Source of the DNA: Treponema sp.
GTDB taxonomy: Bacteria; Spirochaetota; Spirochaetia; Treponematales; Treponemataceae
Direction: 5' to 3'
DNA length: 61,610 nucleotides
Assembly (NCBI GenBank): GCA_024402565.1
Contig: JAKSTM010000011.1
Span: forward strand, 1-61,610
Part shown: one piece after another, positions 8,074-16,471 of the stretch
Layout of the letters: every line of letters starts with the position of its first letter
Numbering within the stretch: position 1 is the stretch's first letter
Notes under the pieces: generated by a model
What the model was told of the DNA's origin: nothing
Seen by the model: the letters and a program-made list of their open reading frames with translations, nothing else
The model's database searches: none
Position numbers and translations under genes: made by a program

Positions 8074-10158
8074 TTATACAGTAAATAAACCAATCTGATT
8101 TTTAATCTGTTCCATTGCAACATTAACTTCCTGAACTATTTCACGAAGAACATTTGCAGTTTCATTGATTTTTCCAGCACCTATAGCCATTTCAGACATA
8201 CTGTTTTTCATTACAAGAGAAGAATTCTGAAGATGTGTCATTTCTTCCATAATTGCACGTGACCCTTCCGTCATTTCTGCAGAAGCCTGGCGAACTTCAG
8301 AAGTACTATCATTCATAGAATGAAGAGCTTCACCAATCTGCTTTGAACCTTCCTGCTGTTCTGCCATTGCACTCTTAATCTGCTGAACAAGTTCATCGGT
8401 TTCTGAAATTCGATTTGTAACAGAACCAAAAGCATCACGAGATTCAAGAGAAGCTTTTACTACGCTTCCAATTGATTCCATAATGATATTCAGTTGCTGA
8501 CCAATTGTATTTGACTGAGTTGAAGAAGTTTCTGAAAGTTTTCTGATTTCATCGGCAACAACCGAGAATCCTTTTCCTGCCTCACCGGCATGAGCAGCCT
8601 CAATTGCAGCATTCATTGCCAGAAGATTTGTCTGTTCTGCAATAGCTGCAATAGAAGCATTGGCTTCTTCAAGAGTTTTTGACTGTTCCTGGATTTCTTG
8701 AATTCTCTGATTTACATCGTCCTGTTTAGAAATACCATTCTGTGTATCATTCATAAGGCTAGCAAAAGAATTAGCCATTTTATTTACAGATGCATCTACA
8801 GAAGCAATATTACCAATCATCTGTTCGATAGCAGCACTTGCCTGAGTAACACAAGAAACCTGATTTTCAATCATTCTTTCCAGGCTTTCAATATTCGAAG
8901 TGATTTCAACCATTGTACCACTGGTTTCTTCAACACCAGTTGCTTGATTTGTAATCTGAGCTCCAACGCTGTCGATATTTGCAAGAATCTGAGTAACAGA
9001 ACTTGTTGTATCCAGAGCTGAAGCTGTAAGTTCATCACCACTCTGAGCAAGTCGTCCCTGCGATGACTTCAATTCAGTTACAATCGACTGAAGCTTTGCA
9101 ACAAAGGCATTAAATCCTTTAGCAATTGAACCAATTTCATCTTTCAGCTTAAGGTCTAAACGTTGTGTAAGGTCTGCATTTCCTGTAGCAATTTCGTTAA
9201 TTGCTATGTCAATTTTATTCAGGCTTTTGGTCATAACAATCAACACAACAAGAATGAAAACTACTCCAAAAAGCATACACATAACAAGAACTGCAACTGA
9301 AGCAATCTTCATTTTTTCAACGCCATCAAAGAAATCAACATATGCTCCAGGACAGATAATAGACCAGTCTGTTCCTTCAACAGGCATATAACCGAATACT
9401 GTTTTTTCTTTAGTTTTAGAATCATTTACAATACCAAAACCATGTTCACCTTTTGAAGCTTTTTCAATTACAGGCTTAACACTTTCTGAAACAGAATCTT
9501 TGTACAAAACTTCCTCATTTGTCAGTTTTGCGGTAGCATCACCAATTACTTTTGTTGTTTTTGTATTAATGATTACCGGATGATTTGATTTTCCGATGTT
9601 TATTTTCGCTACGATTTTACAAAGGGCTTCCCCGTCAACAACGGACATAATCATACCGGTTATTTTTCCATCCGATGCACGAACAGGAACTGAATAAATG
9701 ATAGTAATCTTTCCGGTAACAGGATTCTTATAAGGCTCCATAATATGATTTTCGCCTTTTATAGACGACTCATAAAACTCACGACCTTTTCCTGTAATAA
9801 CGGTGTTTAATTCTGTGTACGAATCTCCATTAAGATCGTAATAAGTCATATTCATGTAATGATCATCACCTTTAATAAGAGGACGCAGGTTCAGACATTT
9901 ATCTATAAAGGAAACTTCCGGATCATTCATGAAATCAAGTTTAGAAATACGATCAAGAAGATTGAATTCCTTATCGTTCAAAGCAGCAATTTCTTTTTCA
10001 GCTTCAATCATCATTTCATCGAAAAAACTGTTTACCACAGTCCCAATATGCTTATTTGCTTTGTCATTAAGCGAATATGCCATAAATGACAGAGAAATGA
10101 AGATAATAGCAGAAACTGATGCTCCGAGTTTGAATTTAATTGACGAAAAAATACTCAT
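8074..10158 (-). CDS. Methyl-accepting chemotaxis protein with Cache-type periplasmic sensor
   Basis: 694 residues with classical receptor topology: helix 1 (about 10-30), a periplasmic region of about 250 residues of dCache type (it contains [17 protein letters not shown] and [15 protein letters not shown]), helix 2 (about 288-312), HAMP (about 315-365) and a signalling domain with the tip [20 protein letters not shown] (about 505-525). Cache domains bind amino acids, carboxylates and other small ligands directly; the ligand here cannot be predicted. Ends without a CheR-docking pentapeptide. Single gene; upstream of its ATG a long AT-rich stretch probably holds the promoter. Confidence 0.92.
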   Translation of the reverse strand: MSIFSSIKFKLGASVSAIIFISLSFMAYSLNDKANKHIGTVVNSFFDEMMIEAEKEIAALNDKEFNLLDRISKLDFMNDPEVSFIDKCLNLRPLIKGDDHYMNMTYYDLNGDSYTELNTVITGKGREFYESSIKGENHIMEPYKNPVTGKITIIYSVPVRASDGKITGMIMSVVDGEALCKIVAKINIGKSNHPVIINTKTTKVIGDATAKLTNEEVLYKDSVSESVKPVIEKASKGEHGFGIVNDSKTKEKTVFGYMPVEGTDWSIICPGAYVDFFDGVEKMKIASVAVLVMCMLFGVVFILVVLIVMTKSLNKIDIAINEIATGNADLTQRLDLKLKDEIGSIAKGFNAFVAKLQSIVTELKSSQGRLAQSGDELTASALDTTSSVTQILANIDSVGAQITNQATGVEETSGTMVEITSNIESLERMIENQVSCVTQASAAIEQMIGNIASVDASVNKMANSFASLMNDTQNGISKQDDVNQRIQEIQEQSKTLEEANASIAAIAEQTNLLAMNAAIEAAHAGEAGKGFSVVADEIRKLSETSSTQSNTIGQQLNIIMESIGSVVKASLESRDAFGSVTNRISETDELVQQIKSAMAEQQEGSKQIGEALHSMNDSTSEVRQASAEMTEGSRAIMEEMTHLQNSSLVMKNSMSEMAIGAGKINETANVLREIVQEVNVAMEQIKNQIGLFTV

Positions 10159-10267
10159 ATTTCCCCCAAAAGTGTTATAAATATAACATGCTGTTCATTT
10201 TACCACAAAACTTCTAATATCTCCATATTTTTATTTAATTTTCTCTATATTTTATGGATATTCTTGA

Positions 10268-10355
10268 CAAAAAAAGGGGCTGCCCCAAAAATTAAAGACC
10301 TTGTCATTCCGAACTTAATTCAGCATGACAGGACTTATTGGACAACCCCTTTTAT
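10268..10355 (-). terminator. Large hairpin and terminator downstream of pgk
   Basis: AAAAGGGGCTGCCCCAA (10272-10288) pairs imperfectly with the segment 10338-10353; inside it CCTTGTCAT (10299-10307) pairs with ATGACAGG (10325-10332). On the minus strand the outer stem ends in a run of seven T, so it can terminate pgk transcripts. The inner GTCATTCCGAACTT core looks like a widespread palindromic repeat. Confidence 0.7.
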
Positions 10356-10472
10356 TATGTTTGCAAAAGCAAACTGTTATTATTATTTTGTCTACTTTGT
10401 AGCCAAAATTGGTCGGTCAGCAAGCTGACCTCCTCGAGTTTGCAAAGCAAACTCGACACGCAATATTAACAA

Positions 10473-10511
10473 CTATTTAGTTGCTAATATTGCTATACCT
10501 GGGAGAGTTTT
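10473..10511 (-). repeat. Displaced copy of the pgk C-terminal codons
   Basis: Read on the minus strand these 39 bases encode KTLPGIAILATK followed by TAG, identical in protein to the last 12 residues of pgk at 10560-10598, 87 bases away. Seven of the thirteen codons differ, including the stop, and every difference is synonymous (for example TTA/CTC, CCT/CCA, ATT/ATA, CTT/TTA). No start codon precedes it. Confidence 0.9.
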
Positions 10512-10559
10512 TTGCGCAGCCTCACGGCTGCTCCCGAGTTTACTTCGTAAACTCGCCCC

Positions 10560-11828
10560 TTATTTAGTTGCAAGGATTGCAATACCAGGTAAAGTCTTTC
10601 CTTCCAAAAATTCCAGGGAAGCACCACCACCAGTTGATACGTGGCTCATTTTGTCAGCAAGCTGGAATTTGTTTACGGCAGCAACTGAGTCACCACCACC
10701 AACTACTGTCATAGCACCTTTACCTGTAGCTTCTGCTACCAGGCGAGCAACAGCTTCTGTTCCTTTAGCGAAGTTTTCGAATTCGAATACTCCAACAGGT
10801 CCGTTCCATACGATTGATTTAGAAGCCAGGATTGCATCTTTGTAAAGAGCAACTGTTTTTGGACCAACATCAAGACCCATAAGGTCAGCTGGGAGATCAA
10901 CTGCATCTACTGCAACTGGATCTTTGTCTGCGAATTCTGCAGCACCTACGTGGTCAACTGGAAGAAGAATTTTTACGTTCTTTTCTGCAGCTTTAGCCAG
11001 AAGGTCTTTTGCTGTGTCGAGGAAGTCATCTTCTACGAGTGATTTTCCTACTTCGTGTCCCTGTGCTTTCAGGAATGTGTAAGCCATACCACCACCAACG
11101 ATGAGTGTTGAAGCGTTCTTCATAAGGCTTTCAAGAACAGCGATTTTTGATGATACTTTTGCACCACCGATGATAGCTGTCATTGGTTTTTCTGGGTTTG
11201 TTACCATTGGCTGGATGTATTTAACTTCTTTTTCCATGAGGAATCCACCAACTGATTCACATCCCATGAATTTTGCGATAGAAGCTGTAGAAGCCTGATC
11301 GCGGTGAGCTGTACCGAAAGCATCGTTTACGAAGATGTCTCCGTATGAAGCAAGTTCTTTTGCCATTACGTCGCGTTCTGCAGCATCTTTAGAAGTTTCT
11401 TCTTTGTGGAAACGTGTATTTTCCAGCATTGCTACTCCGCCTTCTGGGAGTTTTGCAATAGCGTCAGCCTGTCCGAGTGCATCTGGAAGGAATGTAACTT
11501 CTTTTCCGAGTTTTTCTGCAAAGTATTTAACAACAGGAGCCATGCGGTTTTTGCCTTCGATGAATTTTGCTTCATCTTCAGCTGTCCATTCTTTTCCTGC
11601 TTTTGCTGCTTTTTCAGCTGCTTTTTTTGCATCTTTTTTTGGGTCACCAAGGTGGCTCATAAGAACGAGAGAACGTGGGCTCTGTTCCAGAATGTATTTG
11701 ATTGTTGGGAGAGCAGCCATGATACGTGTGTCGTCCTGAACAACACCTTCTTTCATTGGCACGTTGAAATCAACACGCATGATAATGCGTTTACCTTTAA
11801 GATCAACATCTTTTACTGTTTTGATCAT
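10560..11828 (-). CDS. pgk: Phosphoglycerate kinase
   Basis: 422 residues; converts 1,3-bisphosphoglycerate and ADP to 3-phosphoglycerate and ATP in glycolysis, cytosolic. The N-terminal substrate domain has RVDFNVPM and the Arg-rich binding segments (VLMSHLGDPK, MLENTRFHKEE); the C-terminal nucleotide domain has WNGPVGVFEFENFAKGT and VVGGGDSVAAVNKF, then GGGASLEFLEGKTLPGIAIL. A lysine/alanine-rich insertion (about residues 65-90, KKDAKKAAEKAAKAGKEWT) makes it slightly longer than the usual 395 residues. ATG 11828 has an SD-like AAGGAG. It ends 87 bases before a second, untranslated version of its own last 13 codons, suggesting the present gene is a replaced allele. Monocistronic; divergent from the 11980 lipoprotein. 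Confidence 0.97.
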   Translation of the reverse strand: MIKTVKDVDLKGKRIIMRVDFNVPMKEGVVQDDTRIMAALPTIKYILEQSPRSLVLMSHLGDPKKDAKKAAEKAAKAGKEWTAEDEAKFIEGKNRMAPVVKYFAEKLGKEVTFLPDALGQADAIAKLPEGGVAMLENTRFHKEETSKDAAERDVMAKELASYGDIFVNDAFGTAHRDQASTASIAKFMGCESVGGFLMEKEVKYIQPMVTNPEKPMTAIIGGAKVSSKIAVLESLMKNASTLIVGGGMAYTFLKAQGHEVGKSLVEDDFLDTAKDLLAKAAEKNVKILLPVDHVGAAEFADKDPVAVDAVDLPADLMGLDVGPKTVALYKDAILASKSIVWNGPVGVFEFENFAKGTEAVARLVAEATGKGAMTVVGGGDSVAAVNKFQLADKMSHVSTGGGASLEFLEGKTLPGIAILATK

Positions 11829-11915
11829 ATGTAACTCCTTATATTTTAAGCGTAGAAAAACGCCCTTTATTTACCTTCCCCTATTTTAATGGAAAGAAAC
11901 ATTAAATTCTACTTT

Positions 11916-11944
11916 AGGACAAATAAAAAAAAATATAGTACAAT
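11916..11944 (+). promoter_or_regulatory. Possible promoter of the InlB-repeat lipoprotein gene
   Basis: AGGACA (11916-11921), 17 bases, then TACAAT (11939-11944); four and five of six positions match the sigma-70 consensus. It lies 35 bases before the ATG at 11980, which has GGGG as SD. Tentative, since the region is very AT-rich. Confidence 0.35.
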
Positions 11945-11979
11945 TATACTTATACAATAAATTTAATTTTGGGGTTTAT

Positions 11980-14900
11980 ATGAAAAAACTTAAAGCTTTG
12001 CTTTCAGTATTACTGATGGCATTTTCTTTCAGCCTTTTTACGGGCTGTGAAATGATTGAAAGCTGGTTCGGTTCTTCTGAAGAAGTACCAGAAGTCTCAG
12101 CAAAAACTTATAAACGAACTGAAGTTCCGGTATACATTGACAAAGATACCATTCAGTTCGGTGACTTTTTTGAAAGAACCGTTACCTATCCTACTAATGA
12201 AATAAAATTGGTAAAAGAATATGAATTAGGATTTAGGGAATACAACAGTAATTCCTATAATGATTTCTATTATCGTGAATATTCAGATGGCAGTATTTAT
12301 CTTTTGCGTAGGGAAAATTACTCGGATGTGGTATCAGACCGTTACTTTAAACTCATTCCCCTTGAATGGAAAATAATGGACTCCAGCGATAGTAAAAATG
12401 TTCGTGTAATACTAAAAGATCCTGAGAAATATTATCCTATTACTGGTAACTGGGGAGGTGCATCATCAGATAATCCATCCAGTATTTTCTTTGGAAGGAA
12501 ATACAATTCCAATTCTTTTTATGCTATAACAGAAGCCGCAAAAGAAAATTATATGCTAAAACCTCGTGCTGGTGGGACTATTTATACTTATTTCACATTT
12601 CCAACTGTTGATGAAGTAAAAACTATTATTTATGGCAGCTATTCTGACAAAGACAATGAAAATGATTATGGTTCTATTTCTTCCGAAAATCATTTTTATT
12701 GGACATCTACAGAAAACAATAATAATTATTTCGTTTACTACAAAAACTATTCTTACCAAAAATCAATAAAAAGCATATCTAGTTACACCACACCACTTTT
12801 ATATCAGCCGGTAATTCACCTGGATATGTCAAAAGGTGTACCACAGAACATTAATACTACAGTTTCTACAGAAGCTACAAATGAAGACGCACCAAAAAAC
12901 CTTATCGGAAGACCTGTTCCTGGCGCAAATATTCTTACATGGGATTATCTTTCAACAAATAACTATGGAGTAAAAATCACTCGCCAGGAATTGGGAAAAA
13001 ATGAAGAAGTAATTGCAACGCTTGAAAAAGATGCAACAAAATATATCGATAGAGTAAGTTTTGAAAATCATCTTAAAAACGACACTGTTTATACTTATAG
13101 AGTTTATTCCCTTGGAAGCCTTTCTACAAAGCGTACTGTAGAAACCGTAAGTAGTTATTCTGAAATCTCTATACGTGCAAATATTCCAGCACAGGGATCG
13201 CAAATATCTGTAACTAATTCAAGAACATCTATTCAAAGTAAACTGGTAACAAATGAAAATGGTGAAAAAGTAATCCTTATTACTATGCCGGAAGAAACAT
13301 ACCCTGAAGATGAAGTTTATGACACTGTTATTCAGTTTACTCCAAACAGAAATCTTCCTGAAGAAGTTTTCTCTTCAAAAGTTATAATTCCTGCTGGAAC
13401 AAGAGCAAACACAAGCTTTAAATTCCCATACTTTGGATATTCAGTAAGTATTTCTGCATGGAAACAGTACTACGACAAGGGAGTTCCTTATTACAGTGCT
13501 TCTGATAATATTCCTACTTATGATTCTATCTCAGGATCAAAAATTTCACATGCCGCTGCGGAACTTGGAATAACTGAAGATTCAGAAGAAAAAATAATTC
13601 TTTGCTGGAAAGGAATTGACCTTTCAAGTACTTACACTCTGTACAGAATGCCAAAAATTCTTTCTGCAGACACAAACGAATTTAACATCAATACTCTCGG
13701 CTACGACACTTATGACCAGTGGAATGGAGAATGGTGTCCAAATTACTTCTATAAAGCAACAGATTCAAATACTAAGAAAGAAAGCTTCACATATGTTCTT
13801 GTAACATATCACAAAGAAGATGACAGTTACGGTATTTCTGTAAAAGACCATACATTCAGAAAACCTGTATCACAAAACGCTTTCAATGTAGTAGTTTCTG
13901 ATGGAAAAGCTTATCTTTTCTGGAACAAAGATACTTATGGTGATTTCAAAATCGTTCAGAAAATTCACAAAAATGGTTCAGCCATCCCAGGAAAATATGA
14001 CGATGAAATCGAACTGAACCTTAACAATGCATATACCCTCACAGATACAACATCATACAATGCAAAAACCCTTAGCGAACTTTGTCTTTCAAATTTACCA
14101 TCCGGTAATTATGTAACTTTCTACTGGTACGACACAGTCTACAACGGAACAAAAGTTAACAACGAAAAAGAAGGATTCAGTAAAACAGTTTATATTGATC
14201 ACGAGCACCGTGTTGTACACCCTGTAAAACGCCTTATATGGAAACCTAATATTTCAGGTCTTGAATACGAAAGTGACAATAACTCAAAAGTTGAACTGAA
14301 GTGTCTTTACACAGAAGGAGAAAGTACCCCTTCATACCAATACGTAAATGATATTCCAACTGAATCATTATTTACTATTACTGGAGACATGCTGGAAGTT
14401 TCACCTTCTTATGCTACAGATAAAGAACTGAACTTTACACAATCTTCTGACAAACTCAGGCTTTATAATTCTACATCAAGTTATTCTTTCTACCAGGCAT
14501 CTGTAAAAGAAGACCTTACAAAAGAAGATTCAAAAGTATACATTGGCGCTTCAAATGAAAAGCTTTATGACATGGTAGATATTAGAACAACAGACGGTTC
14601 AAACAAATCCATTACATTAAAAGTAGATGTTTATGCTATTGTTACTTTCGATGCAAATGAAGGAACTTTAAGTGATTCAAATACAACTCAAAAGATCTTC
14701 TCAAGTGATAACACATATTCATTAACTAAACCTTCATCTGATAAGCTTTCTCGCTTAGGTTATAAAACAAAAGATGGAACATGGTTTACCGATAAGGAAG
14801 GAAATCTAAGTGCTCCTAACAGTAATTCTAGATACACTAAGAACACTACACTTTATGCCGGTTGGGAAGCAAAAGAATATACTGTATCTTACGAATTCCT

Positions 14901-15396
14901 TGCTAACGGAAATAATGCTTCAAACCCAAGTAAATACAAAATTACAGATGGAATTGTAACTCTTCAAAATGCTCCAAACAATAATTCTCCAAAAGCTGTA
15001 TTTGAAGGCTGGTATAAAGACTATACACAAGGAAAAAATGTTTACAGTAATAAAGTCAGCATACTTGATGCAAGTTTACTTACAATAGATTCTTCTAGTA
15101 TCTATCTTTACGCAAGATATAAAAGAGTACAGAAAATTACTTATGCTAATGCAGACGGCGGCGCCTCACTTACTACAAGCAACCCTAATGAATATGAAAT
15201 TCTTGATGGAGATAAAGTAGACATTATCTTAGAAGCTCCTACAGCTCCTACTGGAAAAGTATTCGCCGGCTGGTATATGAACCAAAACTGTACCGAAGAA
15301 AGTAAACTTGTGGACAACAAACTTATTCTTTACGGAAATAGAAACACTAATGGTGATACCGTATTTGCAAAATTTGTTGATTCACCAACTGAGTAA
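11980..15396 (+). CDS. Large surface lipoprotein with fibronectin-like middle and C-terminal InlB/Listeria-Bacteroides repeats
   Basis: 1138 residues. The signal peptide ends in FSLFTGC, a lipobox, so it is a lipoprotein. Residues about 55-290 resemble DUF6273-like domains (PLEWKIM, later FYWTSTENNN), often found in gut-bacterial surface proteins. The middle (about 300-870) contains repeated beta-sandwich-like stretches such as ENLHW/ILTWDYLSTNNYGVKITR and KAYLFWNKDTYGDFKIV. The last 250 residues hold three beta-grasp InlB_B repeats, each ending in a Gly-Trp-Tyr or similar motif (LYAGWEAKEYTV, VFEGWYKDYTQG, VFAGWYMNQNCTEESK). Such repeats serve as spacers or adhesion modules on the cell surface. 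Single gene ending at a shared terminator (15506-15545). Function beyond surface display is unknown. Confidence 0.8.
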   Translation: MKKLKALLSVLLMAFSFSLFTGCEMIESWFGSSEEVPEVSAKTYKRTEVPVYIDKDTIQFGDFFERTVTYPTNEIKLVKEYELGFREYNSNSYNDFYYREYSDGSIYLLRRENYSDVVSDRYFKLIPLEWKIMDSSDSKNVRVILKDPEKYYPITGNWGGASSDNPSSIFFGRKYNSNSFYAITEAAKENYMLKPRAGGTIYTYFTFPTVDEVKTIIYGSYSDKDNENDYGSISSENHFYWTSTENNNNYFVYYKNYSYQKSIKSISSYTTPLLYQPVIHLDMSKGVPQNINTTVSTEATNEDAPKNLIGRPVPGANILTWDYLSTNNYGVKITRQELGKNEEVIATLEKDATKYIDRVSFENHLKNDTVYTYRVYSLGSLSTKRTVETVSSYSEISIRANIPAQGSQISVTNSRTSIQSKLVTNENGEKVILITMPEETYPEDEVYDTVIQFTPNRNLPEEVFSSKVIIPAGTRANTSFKFPYFGYSVSISAWKQYYDKGVPYYSASDNIPTYDSISGSKISHAAAELGITEDSEEKIILCWKGIDLSSTYTLYRMPKILSADTNEFNINTLGYDTYDQWNGEWCPNYFYKATDSNTKKESFTYVLVTYHKEDDSYGISVKDHTFRKPVSQNAFNVVVSDGKAYLFWNKDTYGDFKIVQKIHKNGSAIPGKYDDEIELNLNNAYTLTDTTSYNAKTLSELCLSNLPSGNYVTFYWYDTVYNGTKVNNEKEGFSKTVYIDHEHRVVHPVKRLIWKPNISGLEYESDNNSKVELKCLYTEGESTPSYQYVNDIPTESLFTITGDMLEVSPSYATDKELNFTQSSDKLRLYNSTSSYSFYQASVKEDLTKEDSKVYIGASNEKLYDMVDIRTTDGSNKSITLKVDVYAIVTFDANEGTLSDSNTTQKIFSSDNTYSLTKPSSDKLSRLGYKTKDGTWFTDKEGNLSAPNSNSRYTKNTTLYAGWEAKEYTVSYEFLANGNNASNPSKYKITDGIVTLQNAPNNNSPKAVFEGWYKDYTQGKNVYSNKVSILDASLLTIDSSSIYLYARYKRVQKITYANADGGASLTTSNPNEYEILDGDKVDIILEAPTAPTGKVFAGWYMNQNCTEESKLVDNKLILYGNRNTNGDTVFAKFVDSPTE

Positions 15397-15436
15397 CTTA
15401 ATCTGATAAGTTCTTCTGACAGATTTACTTAAAAAT

Positions 15437-15502
15437 TAAATGGGCCCTTCGCGCCTTCGACCCTTCGACAGGCTCAGGGACCGCAGGCTCAGGAACCATT
15501 TG
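15437..15502. repeat. CAAATGG...CCATTTG palindromic repeat, copy 2 (long form)
   Basis: About 66 bases opening AAATGGGCCCTTCG and closing AACCATTTG, with the inner palindrome CCCTTCGACAGGCTCAGGGA. It aligns base for base with the copy at 16270-16335 in the same orientation; together they bracket the NTPase gene 15567-16232. Confidence 0.75.
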
Positions 15503-15505
15503 ATT

Positions 15506-15545
15506 AAAAAAAAGGCAGCGTATTTGAAATACGCTGCCTTTTTCT
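15506..15545. terminator. Bidirectional terminator between 15396 and 15567
   Basis: AAAGGCAGCGTATTT pairs with AAATACGCTGCCTTT (15511-15542), with A and T runs on both sides; it serves the converging lipoprotein and NTPase genes. Confidence 0.9.
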
Positions 15546-15566
15546 TTGCTATTAAGTAATAGTCGT

Positions 15567-16232
15567 CTATTTACTCATCAATGTAGTTTTTGAATCAAGC
15601 AAAATAGAAGCATTTACTGGTTTCAGAATAAACATGGAAAGTTGTTTTTCTGTGGCAGCAAGATGTGCCACCTGGCTAAAAAGTTCAAGTTTTGAACCTT
15701 CAAGTTGATTTTCAAGTAAAGCTTCTTCATTAGCGTAACTAAACCAGGCTGTCATTTTTTCAGCTTTCACAAATGAAGATATTACTTCAAGATCTTCTTT
15801 TGACGTCTTTTCCAGATCAAGTCCATCGATAACAATAGCAGAAACATTTACACCACCCTCTTTAAGAGCTTTTATTGTTGCAACTACTTTTGGAAGTGTG
15901 AATGTCTCCTGATTAAAATTCAAAATTGTTCTTTCACGGACTATATCATCTGCAATATCACTGATTTGAACATGTTTCTTTTTTGCAATCTCAGAAAGGA
16001 TACTTTCATACCATGCGATAACATTTGAAGACCGTTGATCAAAAGAAATATGAACCACATGTTTATTTTTCAGAAGTGAATCAATTCCGAATTGAACAAG
16101 AATGGAAGTTTTTCCCAACCCTTTTTTTGCAGTAACCAGCCCCATCTCACCATCTTTAAGACCACCATTAGAAGCAGCATCAAAAATACGTACAGGACTT
16201 AACCCAATCAAATCTTCTTTTAATTTCAGCAT
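15567..16232 (-). CDS. RecA/DnaB/KaiC-like P-loop NTPase of unknown role
   Basis: 221 residues. Walker A is AKKGLGKTS (about residues 34-42) and Walker B is SAIVIDGLD (about 130-138); between them lies VVHISFDQRSSNVIAWYESIL, the layout of single-domain DnaB/KaiC/RadA ATPases that load or remodel something without a helicase N-domain. It lacks the KaiC second domain and any zinc finger of RadA. I cannot assign a substrate. It stands alone: direct repeats flank it at 15437-15502 and 16270-16335, and terminators sit on both sides, so it looks like an independent, possibly movable, transcription unit. ATG 16232 lacks a strong SD. Confidence 0.6.
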   Translation of the reverse strand: MLKLKEDLIGLSPVRIFDAASNGGLKDGEMGLVTAKKGLGKTSILVQFGIDSLLKNKHVVHISFDQRSSNVIAWYESILSEIAKKKHVQISDIADDIVRERTILNFNQETFTLPKVVATIKALKEGGVNVSAIVIDGLDLEKTSKEDLEVISSFVKAEKMTAWFSYANEEALLENQLEGSKLELFSQVAHLAATEKQLSMFILKPVNASILLDSKTTLMSK

Positions 16233-16269
16233 AATTTCTTAATTCCTCGAAAAATTATCACTTTACAAA

Positions 16270-16335
16270 CAAATGGGCTCTTCGAACCTTCGACCCTTCG
16301 ACAAGCTCAGGGACCGCAGATTCAGGGACCATTTG
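16270..16335. repeat. CAAATGG...CCATTTG palindromic repeat, copy 3 (long form)
   Basis: Same length and orientation as 15437-15502; core CCCTTCGACAAGCTCAGGGA. It lies between the start of the NTPase gene and the fusA terminator. Confidence 0.75.
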
Positions 16336-16340
16336 GTAAA

Positions 16341-16376
16341 AAAAAAGTGACCTTATTAATATAAGGTCACTTTTAT
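16341..16376. terminator. Rho-independent terminator downstream of fusA
   Basis: AAAGTGACCTTAT (16344-16356) and ATAAGGTCACTTT (16361-16373) close the loop TAAT, with A/T runs on both sides; it acts on minus-strand fusA transcripts. Confidence 0.85.
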
Positions 16377-16403
16377 AAAAATACAAGAAGCAAGGAACTT
16401 AAA

Positions 16404-16456
16404 AAAAGCTCCTTCATCGCTTTTGCTCATCGTAAGTCAACTCCCTTTCGGGAGTT
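16404..16456 (-). terminator. Two hairpins directly after fusA, one with loop GATGAAGGA
   Basis: On the minus strand, AACTCCCGAAAGGGAGTT (16439-16456) is followed by AAAAGC-GATGAAGGA-GCTTTT (16404-16424) and a T run, a complete intrinsic terminator. The nine-base loop recurs in a hairpin after tRNA-Arg (58360-58382) on a different stem. Confidence 0.7.
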
Positions 16457-16471
16457 TTCGATTAAGACGCC

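Larger units (their letters stand above)
10159..10559. repeat. Intergenic strip with terminator, palindromes and a displaced pgk tail
   Basis: No gene seen. From left to right: AT-rich upstream region of the receptor gene (to about 10265); a large hairpin/terminator (10268-10355); GTTTGCAAAAGCAAAC (near 10360-10375); GGTCAGCAAGCTGACC (10415-10430); the 21-base palindrome CGAGTTTGCAAAGCAAACTCG (10435-10455); an inverted repeat built on CAATATTA (10461-10491) overlapping a copy of the pgk end (10473-10511); GCAGCCTCACGGCTGC (about 10516-10531); and a second 21-base palindrome (10535-10555), exactly 100 bases from the first. Confidence 0.8.

Noticed and set aside
11335..11834. Two overlapping plus-strand frames of over 130 codons
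   Set aside because: Antisense of pgk, which is well supported on the other strand.
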